Source: Clostridia bacterium
GTDB lineage: Bacteria; Bacillota; Clostridia; Oscillospirales; CAG-272
Assembly (NCBI GenBank): GCA_017452335.1
Contig: JAFTMP010000261.1
Coordinates: 1-29,499 of the forward strand
DNA: 29,499 bases
Direction: 5' to 3'
Part shown: positions 14,626-22,161 of the stretch, piece by piece
Position numbering within the stretch: position 1 is the stretch's first letter
Layout: every line of letters starts with the position of its first letter
Program-made: the position numbers and the translations under genes
Notes under the pieces: model-generated
What the model was told of the DNA's origin: nothing
Database searches by the model: none
The model's input: only the letters and a program-made list of their open reading frames with translations

Positions 14626-15801
14626 ATGAAGAACTCTAAACGCATTCTCGCGCTTCTGCTGACGGTTATGATGGTAATGGGTTGCATGGCAACCTTCGCC
14701 TTCACTTCCTCCGCTGAAGCCATCGCATTGACTGACTATGCAACCTTTACATGGGGGCAAGACGGCACTACTAAAATACCCACTATGGCTGACGGCGATG
14801 TTGGTGCTTATTGGGATCTGGGCGCATGGTCTACTACCGTGACTGATCCTGCGTTCGGTACCGCTGGCACCTGCTACATCGAAGCAGACCTTGGTACGCT
14901 GTGCAATATCGAAACTATATCTGCATGGACTTTGACTAACCGCAATTACAAATGGGATGCATATGTTGCAACCGATAATACTGCCGATATCTCTACATGG
15001 ACAAAGATCGAAGGCAAGACAAACGACGATAACTGCACCGCCGATGGTTATACAGTAACGCTCGATACCCCCGTGCAGGGTCGTTATATTCGATACTACG
15101 GCATGTATAACAATGCCAACGTAGGTTTCCACTTCACAGAATTGGCTGTTACGGGCACATGGGTTGACGCGAATGCCAACCTGCCTGTTACCGCTCCCAA
15201 GGAACCGACCTCTACTGTTACTATTACCGTAGGTCCCTCCGTTTACGGTCAATGGGAAAACTGGGGTGGTAAGACCAACGCCCTGGTAGGCATTACTGCA
15301 GGTGAAGACGGTATGCTGAACAGCCTGCTTATGAACGGTTTGGCAGATGGCACCTACAAATTGAAGCTCACTCTGACCGATGAAACAGCAGATAAGACCT
15401 ACATCATCCCCGAGTATTTCTTTGATACACCCAACATTGAGATCTATGCTGCATCTCCCTGGTTCTTCCGTTTTGCGTTCACTGAGTACAATATTCCTTT
15501 AGTAGTAGGCAATGCCTACACCATCACTATGGATGTTTACAAGGGTGAGCAGTTGCTGTTCACCGGTTCTACCCCCGAAGGCCAGTTCAGTGATTGGACT
15601 AAAGCACCCGAAGTGATCATCAACGACGTTCCTCACGACTATGTTGAACCCAACGAGGAGCCCGTTGATCCTCCGGTAGAGCCCGAACCTCCTCAGGCAG
15701 GCGACGCGATTGTGTATGCTTCTGTTGCAGTAGCAGTAATGGCAGTAGTGGCGGCGGTTGGGGCTCTGGCAGTAGTTTTCAAGAAGAGAACTGCCATCTG
15801 A
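14626..15801 (+). CDS. Secreted discoidin (F5/8C)-like protein with C-terminal membrane anchor
   Basis: A 391-residue surface protein. Residues 1-31 are a signal peptide with a likely SPase I site after SSAEA. Residues 35-180 have the pattern of an F5/8 type C carbohydrate-binding domain (WDLGAW, CYIEADLGTLCNIETI, VQGRYIRYYGMYNN, FTELAVTG). Residues 195-335 form a second beta-rich domain with many aromatic residues. A Pro/Glu linker (EEPVDPPVEPEPPQ) leads to one transmembrane helix and a short basic end, KKRTAI. There is no LPXTG motif. The open frame reaches 14596, but ATG 14626 follows AAGGAGAG at 14611-14618. It stands between two GH172 genes and probably holds substrate at the cell surface. 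No catalytic residues are seen. Confidence 0.82.
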   Translation: MKNSKRILALLLTVMMVMGCMATFAFTSSAEAIALTDYATFTWGQDGTTKIPTMADGDVGAYWDLGAWSTTVTDPAFGTAGTCYIEADLGTLCNIETISAWTLTNRNYKWDAYVATDNTADISTWTKIEGKTNDDNCTADGYTVTLDTPVQGRYIRYYGMYNNANVGFHFTELAVTGTWVDANANLPVTAPKEPTSTVTITVGPSVYGQWENWGGKTNALVGITAGEDGMLNSLLMNGLADGTYKLKLTLTDETADKTYIIPEYFFDTPNIEIYAASPWFFRFAFTEYNIPLVVGNAYTITMDVYKGEQLLFTGSTPEGQFSDWTKAPEVIINDVPHDYVEPNEEPVDPPVEPEPPQAGDAIVYASVAVAVMAVVAAVGALAVVFKKRTAI

Positions 15802-15868
15802 ACCAAACGAACTAAAAGACGCACCGCGAGATAAAGTGATCCAAAAAGAAAAGGCAGATAATTCACCT

Positions 15869-15907
15869 AAGAACGAGTTTGGTATTTTACCGAACTCGTT
15901 CTTTTTG
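15869..15907 (+). terminator. Terminator of the discoidin-like gene
   Basis: A 16-bp stem (15869-15884 with 15888-15903, AAGAACGAGTT/AACTCGTTCTT) with a 3-base loop is followed by CTTTTT. Confidence 0.9.
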
Positions 15908-15913
15908 GGAAAT

Positions 15914-15956
15914 AAAAAATATGCACCCAAAAGCGCTTGACTTTTGTGGGTGCATA
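15914..15956 (-). terminator. Terminator of the minus-strand GH172 gene
   Basis: On the minus strand ATATGCACCCA...TGGGTGCATAT forms a stem of about 15 bp (15919-15934 with 15941-15956, one bulge) followed by TTTTTTATTT. It lies 24 bases after the GH172 stop codon. Confidence 0.88.
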
Positions 15957-15979
15957 TGAACACAAACATACAAATCAAT

Positions 15980-17041
15980 TTATATCAGCTCGAGATCGTC
16001 AGCTGACAGCATAGGCAAATAAGCATCGTCAAGATTGTCCGAATACCAGTATGCAACAGATGAGATGTCATCCTGCAGAGGGAGATATCTTTCTTCACTT
16101 CTCCAACCAAGAGCCTGTATGGTTACCCGCAGATCTTCTTTAAAGTAAACCGGATCAGTTATATGCCAACGGTACATATCAAAATACCTTTGTGATTGGT
16201 ACATACCATCGGTATATCCGACTTTGGAAAGTCCTGTATAGGGTGTAGAAAATTCGGTATATTTTCCGTCCACACCAAAATCGTAAGCACCGCAAAAATA
16301 GTCCTCTGTGCCCGTACCGCAAATACTGGGGAATTCCGTATCGCCGTCGATGTAAAACTTGATCTCACCTTCCCCCCACCAACCATTGGATTTTACGCCC
16401 CAATGCAGGTATGTGCCAACATATAAGCCATTTCCCTGAATCTTGTCAAGAATCGTGTAAACAGATTTATACGGCAAAGGATTCACACGTCTGAATTGTG
16501 CATGGAAATACAGGCTATTAGGCGGAAGCTTTTTCTCTTCGCAGTCAAGTTGATAATATACGTTTGCCGCAGTTGCGCCGATATTTTCAAGCTCTACGCG
16601 AAAACTTTTAAAGTATGGCATCTCAAAATAGCAATTCATGCCCTTGCGAGGATTGTAACACATAGCAAGACTGCTGATCTGCCGATACTCGTTGTAATCT
16701 GCGTTTGCAAAAAAATCAGACAACGGAGCGTGGACAGCGGGCGTGTCGCAGTCGTCAAAATAAATGCGCAGGATAAGCTGTCTGCCACACTTTGCATTAT
16801 CTGTGATCCAAAAATGTTTGATGGCACCTTCGCCGCGGATATCAGCAAGCGTTGCTGTTTCTCCTGCCTGCACTATGATGTAAGGATTGACCTTCCAACC
16901 TTGGCCTAATTCCCTTGCTGCCCTTGCCGCGCTGCCTTTATCAAGCGTTGCCTTTGCGCCCTCTCCCTTTTTGCCCGTTGGATTTTCGGGACAGACGGAA
17001 AATGTGTTAATGTCTTTTTTTAATGTAAGTTCATTTAACAT
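15980..17041 (-). CDS. Cytosolic GH172 (DUF2961) glycoside hydrolase
   Basis: A 353-residue enzyme with no signal peptide, about the size of a single DUF2961 catalytic domain. Family motifs are present: DIRGEGAIKHFWIT near residue 70, the AMCYNPRKGMNCYFEMPYF segment, WWGEGEIKFYIDGD with E224, GTGTEDYFCGAY with E246, and the C-terminal DMYRWHITDPVYF. The two candidate catalytic glutamates are 22 residues apart, one more than in the lipoprotein at 11725. It probably hydrolyses oligosaccharides or small furanosides after uptake, complementing the surface enzyme. ATG 17041 has AAGGAGAA 8 bases upstream. It is transcribed divergently from the AraC gene through a symmetric promoter and operator, which strongly suggests control by that regulator. 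Exact substrate not shown. Confidence 0.9.
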   Translation of the reverse strand: MLNELTLKKDINTFSVCPENPTGKKGEGAKATLDKGSAARAARELGQGWKVNPYIIVQAGETATLADIRGEGAIKHFWITDNAKCGRQLILRIYFDDCDTPAVHAPLSDFFANADYNEYRQISSLAMCYNPRKGMNCYFEMPYFKSFRVELENIGATAANVYYQLDCEEKKLPPNSLYFHAQFRRVNPLPYKSVYTILDKIQGNGLYVGTYLHWGVKSNGWWGEGEIKFYIDGDTEFPSICGTGTEDYFCGAYDFGVDGKYTEFSTPYTGLSKVGYTDGMYQSQRYFDMYRWHITDPVYFKEDLRVTIQALGWRSEERYLPLQDDISSVAYWYSDNLDDAYLPMLSADDLELI

Positions 17042-17075
17042 TTATTGTTCTCCTTGCTTGTGGTTTTTTATCCTA

Positions 17076-17109
17076 TTGAAATTTTATCAAAATTATGATA
17101 AAATGTAAA
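17076..17109. promoter_or_regulatory. Symmetric divergent promoters sharing one palindromic operator
   Basis: Plus strand: TTGAAA (17076-17081), 17 bases, TAAAAT (17099-17104), toward the AraC gene. Minus strand: TTTACA (17104-17109), 17 bases, TAAAAT (17081-17086), toward GH172. The inverted repeat ATTTTATCA-N6-TGATAAAAT (17081-17104) contains both -10 boxes, one in each arm. A protein bound here would control both genes at once. Confidence 0.75.
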
Positions 17110-17157
17110 TACTGAATATTGCTCTTTAATTTAACAATTCTTGTTTGGAGAAACGCT

Positions 17158-17985
17158 ATGTACTTATCGTCTATCAATCCTCATATTCGTGTGGCGATGC
17201 AATCTATCATTCCGGCGGGACACAATATTATGCGCCGCATTATCTATGATTACGAATTGATTTATTTGGAACGAGGGGAATTTACATTTGTATATGGTGA
17301 GAAGCCGTATCATTGTCAATCCGGGGATATTATTTTTATCCGCCCCGGAATACCGCATAGCTTTCAGCTTGATTGCACGGAAATATCTCAACCTCACATT
17401 CATTTTGACATAACGTCTCGCCCTCTCAGCGAAAAAATACCGGTATCATTCAAGGATATTGATGCTATGACAGAGAGTGAACGGAACTGGATACACACAG
17501 ATTATTTCTCTGATTATGCGGTCACGCCGTTCATTACCGTAACAAATAAAGAAAAATTTCTTGATGTTTTTTATCAGATTATATCCAAAGAAACCGACCC
17601 GCTTATGAAAAAAGCTTTTATGGTACAGTTGCTGTCTTTGTTTATAAATACAACTTTTCCGAATATCTTAGAAGAATGCGCTCCCCTAAACGTAGCCCAT
17701 CAGATCAAAGATTACATTGACTCCGGAAACGGGATCCAAATGAGTTTGGATGATTTTGCCAAGCGATTTTCATATAGTAAGTTTTATCTGGAGAAAAAAT
17801 TCAAATCGGTTTTCGGAATCAGCTTAATTGAGTACCGTAATCAAAAAAGAATGGATTATGCCAATCAATTGCTGCAGAAGCATTCCGTAACAAGAGTGGC
17901 AGATGAGTTGGGATATACCTCTATATATTCATTTAGCCGTGCGTACAGAAAACATTTCGGATATTCACCAAGAAAGCATAAATAA
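17158..17985 (+). CDS. AraC-family transcriptional regulator
   Basis: A 275-residue regulator. The N-terminal 140 residues form a cupin-type sensor domain (YELIYLERGEFTFVYGEKPY, SGDIIFIRPGIPHSF, HIHFDI). The last 100 residues carry two helix-turn-helix units (SLDDFAKRFSYSKFYLEKKF and VTRVADELGYTSIYSFSRAY), ending in the usual FGYSPRKHK. A TTG at 17119 would extend the protein, but ATG 17158 has TTGGAG 7 bases upstream and begins at the normal position for the family. It is divergent from the cytosolic GH172, so it most likely senses a sugar released by the GH172 system. No terminator is seen in the 220 bases after its stop, nor anything else of note. Confidence 0.92.
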   Translation: MYLSSINPHIRVAMQSIIPAGHNIMRRIIYDYELIYLERGEFTFVYGEKPYHCQSGDIIFIRPGIPHSFQLDCTEISQPHIHFDITSRPLSEKIPVSFKDIDAMTESERNWIHTDYFSDYAVTPFITVTNKEKFLDVFYQIISKETDPLMKKAFMVQLLSLFINTTFPNILEECAPLNVAHQIKDYIDSGNGIQMSLDDFAKRFSYSKFYLEKKFKSVFGISLIEYRNQKRMDYANQLLQKHSVTRVADELGYTSIYSFSRAYRKHFGYSPRKHK

Positions 17986-18206
17986 CCATGATTTCAGTAA
18001 GGATGCAAGAAAGAAGAACACGTCTATACTGCCTTTTACATTATTTTGACAAAAATGGAATCGCTCCGTGTCATGAAGCTTTTCTCTTGGCAATAACCGC
18101 ATTTTAGAAAATTATTTCAAGGTTCGTTGAATCCGCATCATACCAATTGCAGTGAGCACAGAGCGTGTTTTTTGGACCAAATCAGTGTATTTTTCCCCTC
18201 TCCTTC

Positions 18207-18234
18207 TTGACAACTTTCTTTTTTGTGCTATAAT
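18207..18234 (+). promoter_or_regulatory. Promoter of the azlCD operon
   Basis: TTGACA (18207-18212), 16 bases, TATAAT (18229-18234). The start would be about 20 bases before ATG 18261, so the leader is short and contains only the ribosome binding site. Confidence 0.85.
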
Positions 18235-18260
18235 CGTATATCGGAAAAGGAAGTGTTTAG

Positions 18261-18989
18261 ATGAATAAGAAACTCTTTATAAAAGGACTTCGGGACGGTC
18301 TGCCCATTGCGCTCGGCTATTTGGCGGTCAGCTTTGGGTTTGGCACCCTTGCCGCTTCAAGCGGTATTTCTGCCTTTGAAGCAACTTTAATATCGCTTAC
18401 CAACCTGACAAGCGCGGGACAGTTTGCGGGACTGTCCGTGATCGTTGAAAGCCAAGCGCTTTGGCAGATGGTCTTAACACAGCTTGTGATCAACAGCCGC
18501 TATTTTTTGATGGGTCTTTCCCTTTCTCAAAAGATCGGCAAGCATGCCTCTCTGCCTGCCCGCTTTGCCATGGCTTTTGTGAATACCGATGAGATCTTTG
18601 CAACTGCCATGTCGGTATATCATCCCTTAACGCCCATCTATATGGCAGGCTTGGGGCTTTTGCCCATTGTGGGATGGACTTCGGGGACGCTTTTGGGTGC
18701 CCTTGCAGGAAATCTCCTGCCCACAACTGTGGGAACGGCCCTGGGTGTTGCCATATACGGTATGTTTATTGCAGTATTCATTCCCAAGGCGCGGGAAGAA
18801 AAGCCGGTGCTTGCGGTGGTGCTTGCGGCGCTGGTATGCTCCTTTGCATTTTATTATATACCTCTTTTGAACAGCATTTCAAGCGGTCTGTCTGTGGTTA
18901 TTTGTACCGTCATTGCATCTGTGCTGGGGGCACTGCTCTTCCCGATCAAGGATGAACAAAGTGAAGAAAGCGAGGTGGCGGCACAGTGA
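18261..18989 (+). CDS. azlC: AzlC family branched-chain amino acid exporter, large subunit
   Basis: A 242-residue inner-membrane protein with about six to seven hydrophobic helices and the AzlC N-terminal signature (GLRDGLPIALGYLAVSFGFG, then ISLTNLTSAGQFAG). INSRYFLMGLSLS, characteristic of the family, lies near residue 80. With AzlD it forms an exporter for branched-chain amino acids or similar compounds. AAAGGAAG precedes ATG 18261. Its stop overlaps the GTG start of azlD by four bases (GTGA), so the two subunits are translationally coupled. Substrates vary in this family; the assignment is by homology only. Confidence 0.93.
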   Translation: MNKKLFIKGLRDGLPIALGYLAVSFGFGTLAASSGISAFEATLISLTNLTSAGQFAGLSVIVESQALWQMVLTQLVINSRYFLMGLSLSQKIGKHASLPARFAMAFVNTDEIFATAMSVYHPLTPIYMAGLGLLPIVGWTSGTLLGALAGNLLPTTVGTALGVAIYGMFIAVFIPKAREEKPVLAVVLAALVCSFAFYYIPLLNSISSGLSVVICTVIASVLGALLFPIKDEQSEESEVAAQ

Positions 18990-19294
18990 ATATTTTTATT
19001 TATATCGCCGTTATGGCGCTGACCACCTATTTGATCCGACTGCTTCCCATGACCATCTTTCGAACACAGATCACCAACCGTTTTGTGCGCTCTTTTCTGT
19101 ATTATGTCCCCTATGCGTGCTTGGCGGCAATGACTTTTCCCGCCATGGTTCACGATACAGACCATCTGCTCAGTGCGATTTTGGGTTCAATTGCTGCCTG
19201 CGTGCTTGCGTATTTCAAGAAGAGTCTGATCGTTGTTGCCGCGTCTACCTGCGCGGTGGTGTTGGTAACAGAACTGGCATATACCTTGATTTAA
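18986..19294 (+). CDS. azlD: AzlD family branched-chain amino acid exporter, small subunit
   Basis: A 102-residue membrane protein with three to four hydrophobic helices. Family hallmarks are LTTYLIRLLPMTIF near the N-terminus and SFLYYVPYACLAAMTFPAM in the middle. It starts with GTG inside the azlC stop region (GTGA at 18986-18989), the usual coupled arrangement of this two-subunit exporter. The next gene begins 15 bases after its stop, so the operon continues. Confidence 0.93.
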   Translation: MNIFIYIAVMALTTYLIRLLPMTIFRTQITNRFVRSFLYYVPYACLAAMTFPAMVHDTDHLLSAILGSIAACVLAYFKKSLIVVAASTCAVVLVTELAYTLI

Positions 19295-19309
19295 ACTTGT
19301 AGGAGAACT

Positions 19310-19675
19310 ATGGAAGGAAGTTTTGTAAAATTTCAAAAAAACAAACTGCTGTATGTCATGAGCATGCTGGCAGGAGCGTTTATTGCGGGGCGATTCGGAT
19401 ATTTTGCTGTGAATGCTTATGCAAATGAGAATATTGTGGGAATGCTTCTTTCCATCCTGTTTGCTACTGCGGGCGCAGGTTCCTTAGCAGGGAGTCTTTA
19501 TTCGCTGATCTTTAAAACGCGTATGTATTTTAAAGCTGATGAAACAGGTATTCGCGCAAAGCACGGTATTTCTTCTTTTTTCTTGAAGTACGACGATATT
19601 GAATATATGTGGATGCACAACCAGGCGTTATTTTTCAGATTAAAGAATGAAAAATATAAGCAGGTGTTCTTTTAA
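19310..19675 (+). CDS. Membrane protein with PH-like domain, probably frameshifted at its 3' end
   Basis: A 121-residue product with two transmembrane segments (about 12-33 and 42-66) and the first part of a bacterial PH-like domain (RMYFKADETGIRAKHGISSFFLKYDDIEYMW). It stops abruptly at YKQVFF. One extra base before TAA 19673-19675 would continue the domain in the frame starting NARELYRYIVGHIPQSDF, the expected C-terminal helix, and that frame is open all the way to 20271. So either the gene is broken by a one-base deletion in the T4A6 run at 19670-19679, or the assembly has an error there. TAGGAG precedes ATG 19310. It follows azlD by 15 bases in the same operon. Function unknown. Confidence 0.72.
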   Translation: MEGSFVKFQKNKLLYVMSMLAGAFIAGRFGYFAVNAYANENIVGMLLSILFATAGAGSLAGSLYSLIFKTRMYFKADETGIRAKHGISSFFLKYDDIEYMWMHNQALFFRLKNEKYKQVFF

Positions 19676-19755
19676 AAAATGCTCGCGAGCTTTATCGGTA
19701 TATTGTGGGACACATTCCTCAAAGTGACTTTGAAACGAAAAAAGGCGAGGAGCAA

Positions 19756-20271
19756 ATGCGAAAAAACGGAAAAACTGCCGGTTTTCGCATGCTTTCCTTG
19801 GTGGTGCTTTTTCTTATTTCTGTTGGACTGATTTTGCTCGCGTCCTATTTCACGGGTGATGCGGACCCTGCACAGTTTGATAATCGGCAAATAAAATCAT
19901 TTTTGCTCTTTCTCTTTATCGAGGTACTGCTGTGGTTGATGCTTTTATTACAGACCTCCCGTGTTACCGAAAATACACGCAATGCCAATTACTATGCCCA
20001 CCGCCTGCTCTCCACACTGGCAGAGCAGAATAAAAATTTAGGGCTTTCGAATTATCCCAATCTTCAGCGTGTGCGCTATTTCTATGATTTTTCAAAGCGC
20101 ATGATCTTTTCCAAAGCAAGTGAGGGCAAATGGGAATGCATTTTGGAGCACTACGACTACAACGAAAAAAACTGGATTAGCGAGGCGCACCGTTCCTATG
20201 AAACCGAGGAAGCAATGCATGACGATCTGGAAGTCTTCTTTGGTCACATACTCTTTCATGATGAGCTTTAA
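19756..20271 (+). CDS. Membrane protein of unknown function, in frame with the broken upstream gene
   Basis: A 171-residue protein starting at ATG 19756 with GAGGAG just before it. Two hydrophobic segments (about 9-28 and 45-65) are followed by a cytoplasmic domain rich in Tyr, Glu and Lys (NYPNLQRVRYFYDFSKRMIF, then GKWECILEHYDYNEKNW). The same frame is open upstream to at least 19672, running through the C-terminal part of the PH-like protein. The two may therefore be separate genes in the same frame, or halves of one protein of about 320 residues. The ribosome binding site favours a separate gene. No family is recognised. Confidence 0.65.
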   Translation: MRKNGKTAGFRMLSLVVLFLISVGLILLASYFTGDADPAQFDNRQIKSFLLFLFIEVLLWLMLLLQTSRVTENTRNANYYAHRLLSTLAEQNKNLGLSNYPNLQRVRYFYDFSKRMIFSKASEGKWECILEHYDYNEKNWISEAHRSYETEEAMHDDLEVFFGHILFHDEL

Positions 20272-20293
20272 AAAGCAAAAAATCAGCAGTCTT

Positions 20294-20513
20294 TGGCGTG
20301 ATACTCCGCTTGGAGTATCACGCCAGTTCTATTCGCGGCACTCACAAGGTGAGTGCAGGCGAGTGATATTGCTACGCAGTGATATTCGGCTTACGCCGAG
20401 TGATATTCGCTGCGCGAGTTATCTGGCGAATAGAATATCACTGTGAGGCATAGCCGAACAATATCACTGCCCGAAGGGCAATATCACTCTTTGCGATAGC
20501 AAAGAATATCACT
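20294..20513. repeat. Palindrome island 1 (GTGATATT words)
   Basis: A 14-bp perfect hairpin (20294-20307/20312-20325) is followed by a branched palindrome. TTCTATTCGC (20327-20336) pairs with GCGAATAGAA (20426-20435). Inside are an 8-bp hairpin (20338-20356) and AGTGATATT at 20362, 20378 and 20399, separated by mini-hairpins (TGCtacGCA, TCGGCttacGCCGA, TCGCtgcGCGA). The right half has AATATCACT at 20434, 20460, 20480 and 20505, with hairpins GCCCgaaGGGC and CTTTGCgataGCAAAG between copies. It fills most of the 423-base gap after the gene at 19756 and contains no convincing coding frame. Confidence 0.85.
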
Positions 20514-20523
20514 CATAAAAAAG

Positions 20524-20580
20524 CAGAAAAGAGAGAGTTTTACGGAATTATACTTCCGCATTACTCTCTCTTCTGTTTTT
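20524..20580 (+). terminator. Terminator after palindrome island 1
   Basis: A long hairpin (AGAGAGAGT at 20530-20538 with ACTCTCTCT at 20563-20571, inner CGGAA/TTCCG) followed by GTTTTT. It probably ends the azlCD transcript, with the island inside the 3' untranslated region. The remaining 110 bases up to the Nudix stop hold an imperfect hairpin near 20655-20690 and nothing else clear. Confidence 0.85.
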
Positions 20581-20694
20581 ATTGCCAGTTTGCATTTGTA
20601 TGACACGCTTTCTGTAGACTGCTGTTTTTTAAATACAAATGCTGTCGGACTATGCCCATACCCTTATTCTATTTTTCCGATAAGAGTATGTGCT

Positions 20695-21204
20695 TTATTT
20701 TTCAAGTAATCCTCTTTTTCTCATGGCAGAGGAAACGGCGGCAGAGTAACTGCCGTTGACGCGCTCGGAGGAACCGATGATCCCCAACAGCTCCTTTCCC
20801 TTGCACAGTCTGATCTCTTCCACCTCTTCTTTTTGCAAAGTACATTCTTCGATTGAAAATTCCGCCTTGACAAAGTAGATGTCAATAAAACTGCGCCTTC
20901 TCTTAATGCGCGCCACAAACTCAAGCATCTCTTCGCTCAGGTCAAGACCAACCTCTTCCTTTGCTTCACGAATGCCTGCCTGAATGCTGTCCTCTCCCGA
21001 AGAAACGGCACCGCAGGTAACGCTCCAAATGCCCGGAAGAGACTTTTTGTTTTTAGAGCGCTTTTGGAGGAGAAAATCGCCGTTTGCATTGTAAATGTAA
21101 AGGTGAACAGACATGGAATATTCTCCTTGCCTGATGGGTGTACCGCGCACGATCACCCGACCTGTTTTTTTGGCATTTTCATCATAAAGATCCAAGTATT
21201 CCAT
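20695..21204 (-). CDS. Nudix hydrolase, isopentenyl-diphosphate isomerase-like subgroup
   Basis: A 169-residue protein with a complete Nudix box from about residue 65 to 87: GAVSSGE, then REAKEEVGL, matching Gx5Ex7REUxEExGU. The metal-binding glutamates are all present. The surrounding sequence (LYIYNANGDFLLQKRSKNK, LPGIWSVTCGAV) is typical of small Firmicute Nudix proteins related to type-1 IPP isomerase in fold. The actual substrate, probably a nucleoside diphosphate derivative, is not predictable. The frame opens at GTG 21213, but that codon lies inside the AAGGAGGTG ribosome binding site, so ATG 21204 with 8-base spacing is the start. It lies 25 bases after the lipid kinase gene and shares its promoter. 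Confidence 0.9.
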   Translation of the reverse strand: MEYLDLYDENAKKTGRVIVRGTPIRQGEYSMSVHLYIYNANGDFLLQKRSKNKKSLPGIWSVTCGAVSSGEDSIQAGIREAKEEVGLDLSEEMLEFVARIKRRRSFIDIYFVKAEFSIEECTLQKEEVEEIRLCKGKELLGIIGSSERVNGSYSAAVSSAMRKRGLLEK

Positions 21205-21229
21205 TTCCGTCACCTCCTTTTCGTCGATT

Positions 21230-22123
21230 TTACAGATGTCCGTTCACACGGATAGCTTTGTTGAGGACTTTAATGGTATTACTTCTTCCGCTTCCGCCAA
21301 ATTCACCGTCCAGTGTGAAAGACACAGGCTCCTCCGATTCAAATCGGATCTCTTTAGCGTGCAAATACAGAATATTGGGGTCATCAAAATTACGGACAGC
21401 AAGATTTAAAAGTGTTTCACTGTACTCTTGATAGTGCTTGGGCTCACGGATCATCAAAAGCTCAAAATGACCGTCATCAAGGAAGATCTCCTCCTCGGGC
21501 AGTGAATACAGACCGCCGATGGAGGTGGTATTGGTCACACCGCCGTAGAAAAAGGTTCCCTCTTCCTCATAATCATCGGTGATGACCTTCATTTTGACTC
21601 TTGGAATGCTGATAAGCTCCTTTGCGCCGTTTAAAACGTATGCAAAATGCCCCAACGCATTTTTGAGCCCCTGGGGCGTTTCATAGGAGATCGCCGTAAA
21701 CGCGCCAAAGGAGGCGGCATAGGTGAAGTAGCGGTCATTGAACTGCCCTGCATCAATGACCACATCGTTTCCTGATATGATGTCGTCACAGATGCGCGAG
21801 GGTGTACCCACGATCCCCAGCGTTGCGGCAAAATCGTTTGTGGAGCCGCAGGGAATGTAGCCAAGAGGAATTTGTTTGCCCAAACGAAGCATACCGGTAA
21901 TTGTCTCATTTAACGTCCCGTCTCCGCTGCAGCAAACGATGGAATCAAAATCGCCGCCTCTTTGGACCACCGTTTCGGTGGCATCCCCGCAAGCGGTAGT
22001 AAAATGCACATTCACATCGCAACCTGCATCGGAGAGCTTACGCACCACGGAATAAAAACTATTTCGAAAGGTCATTTTTCCCGCACGGGGATTGACGATC
22101 AGTAAAACTTTTCTTTTTTCCAT
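21230..22123 (-). CDS. Diacylglycerol/lipid kinase (YegS/DgkB family)
   Basis: A 297-residue soluble lipid kinase that phosphorylates diacylglycerol or a related lipid at the membrane surface, recycling it into phospholipid synthesis. N-terminal catalytic-domain motifs are VNPRAGK (10-16), CCSGDGTLNET (64-73) with the catalytic-loop GDGT, and GYIPCGSTNDFA (88-99). The C-terminal beta-sandwich ends in SFTLDGE, where the Asp-Gly-Glu is a family hallmark. ATG 22123 begins directly before the conserved KVLLIVNPRAGK strand; the upstream sequence has only a weak ribosome binding site. It is the first gene of a two-gene unit with the Nudix hydrolase. DgkB-type or YegS-type specificity is not decided by sequence alone. 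Confidence 0.93.
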   Translation of the reverse strand: MEKRKVLLIVNPRAGKMTFRNSFYSVVRKLSDAGCDVNVHFTTACGDATETVVQRGGDFDSIVCCSGDGTLNETITGMLRLGKQIPLGYIPCGSTNDFAATLGIVGTPSRICDDIISGNDVVIDAGQFNDRYFTYAASFGAFTAISYETPQGLKNALGHFAYVLNGAKELISIPRVKMKVITDDYEEEGTFFYGGVTNTTSIGGLYSLPEEEIFLDDGHFELLMIREPKHYQEYSETLLNLAVRNFDDPNILYLHAKEIRFESEEPVSFTLDGEFGGSGRSNTIKVLNKAIRVNGHL

Positions 22124-22161
22124 TTTTTCACCTATCTAAAATGCAATCCTTTCACAGCTAT

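Noticed and set aside
14584..15252. A 222-codon minus-strand frame opposite the discoidin-like gene
   Set aside because: Cys/Gly/Ile-rich shadow of a plus-strand gene that has a signal peptide and a good ribosome binding site.
19670..19680. Programmed -1 frameshift in the PH-like gene
   Set aside because: The in-frame codons TTC TTT TAA do not form a X XXY YYZ slippery heptamer, and the A6 run lies at and after the stop codon, so slippage there would not help. Mutation or assembly error fits better.
20294..20513. CRISPR array for the palindrome island
   Set aside because: The repeated words are only 7-9 bases, occur in both orientations, and the intervening sequences are self-complementary hairpins, not spacers. 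No cas genes are present.
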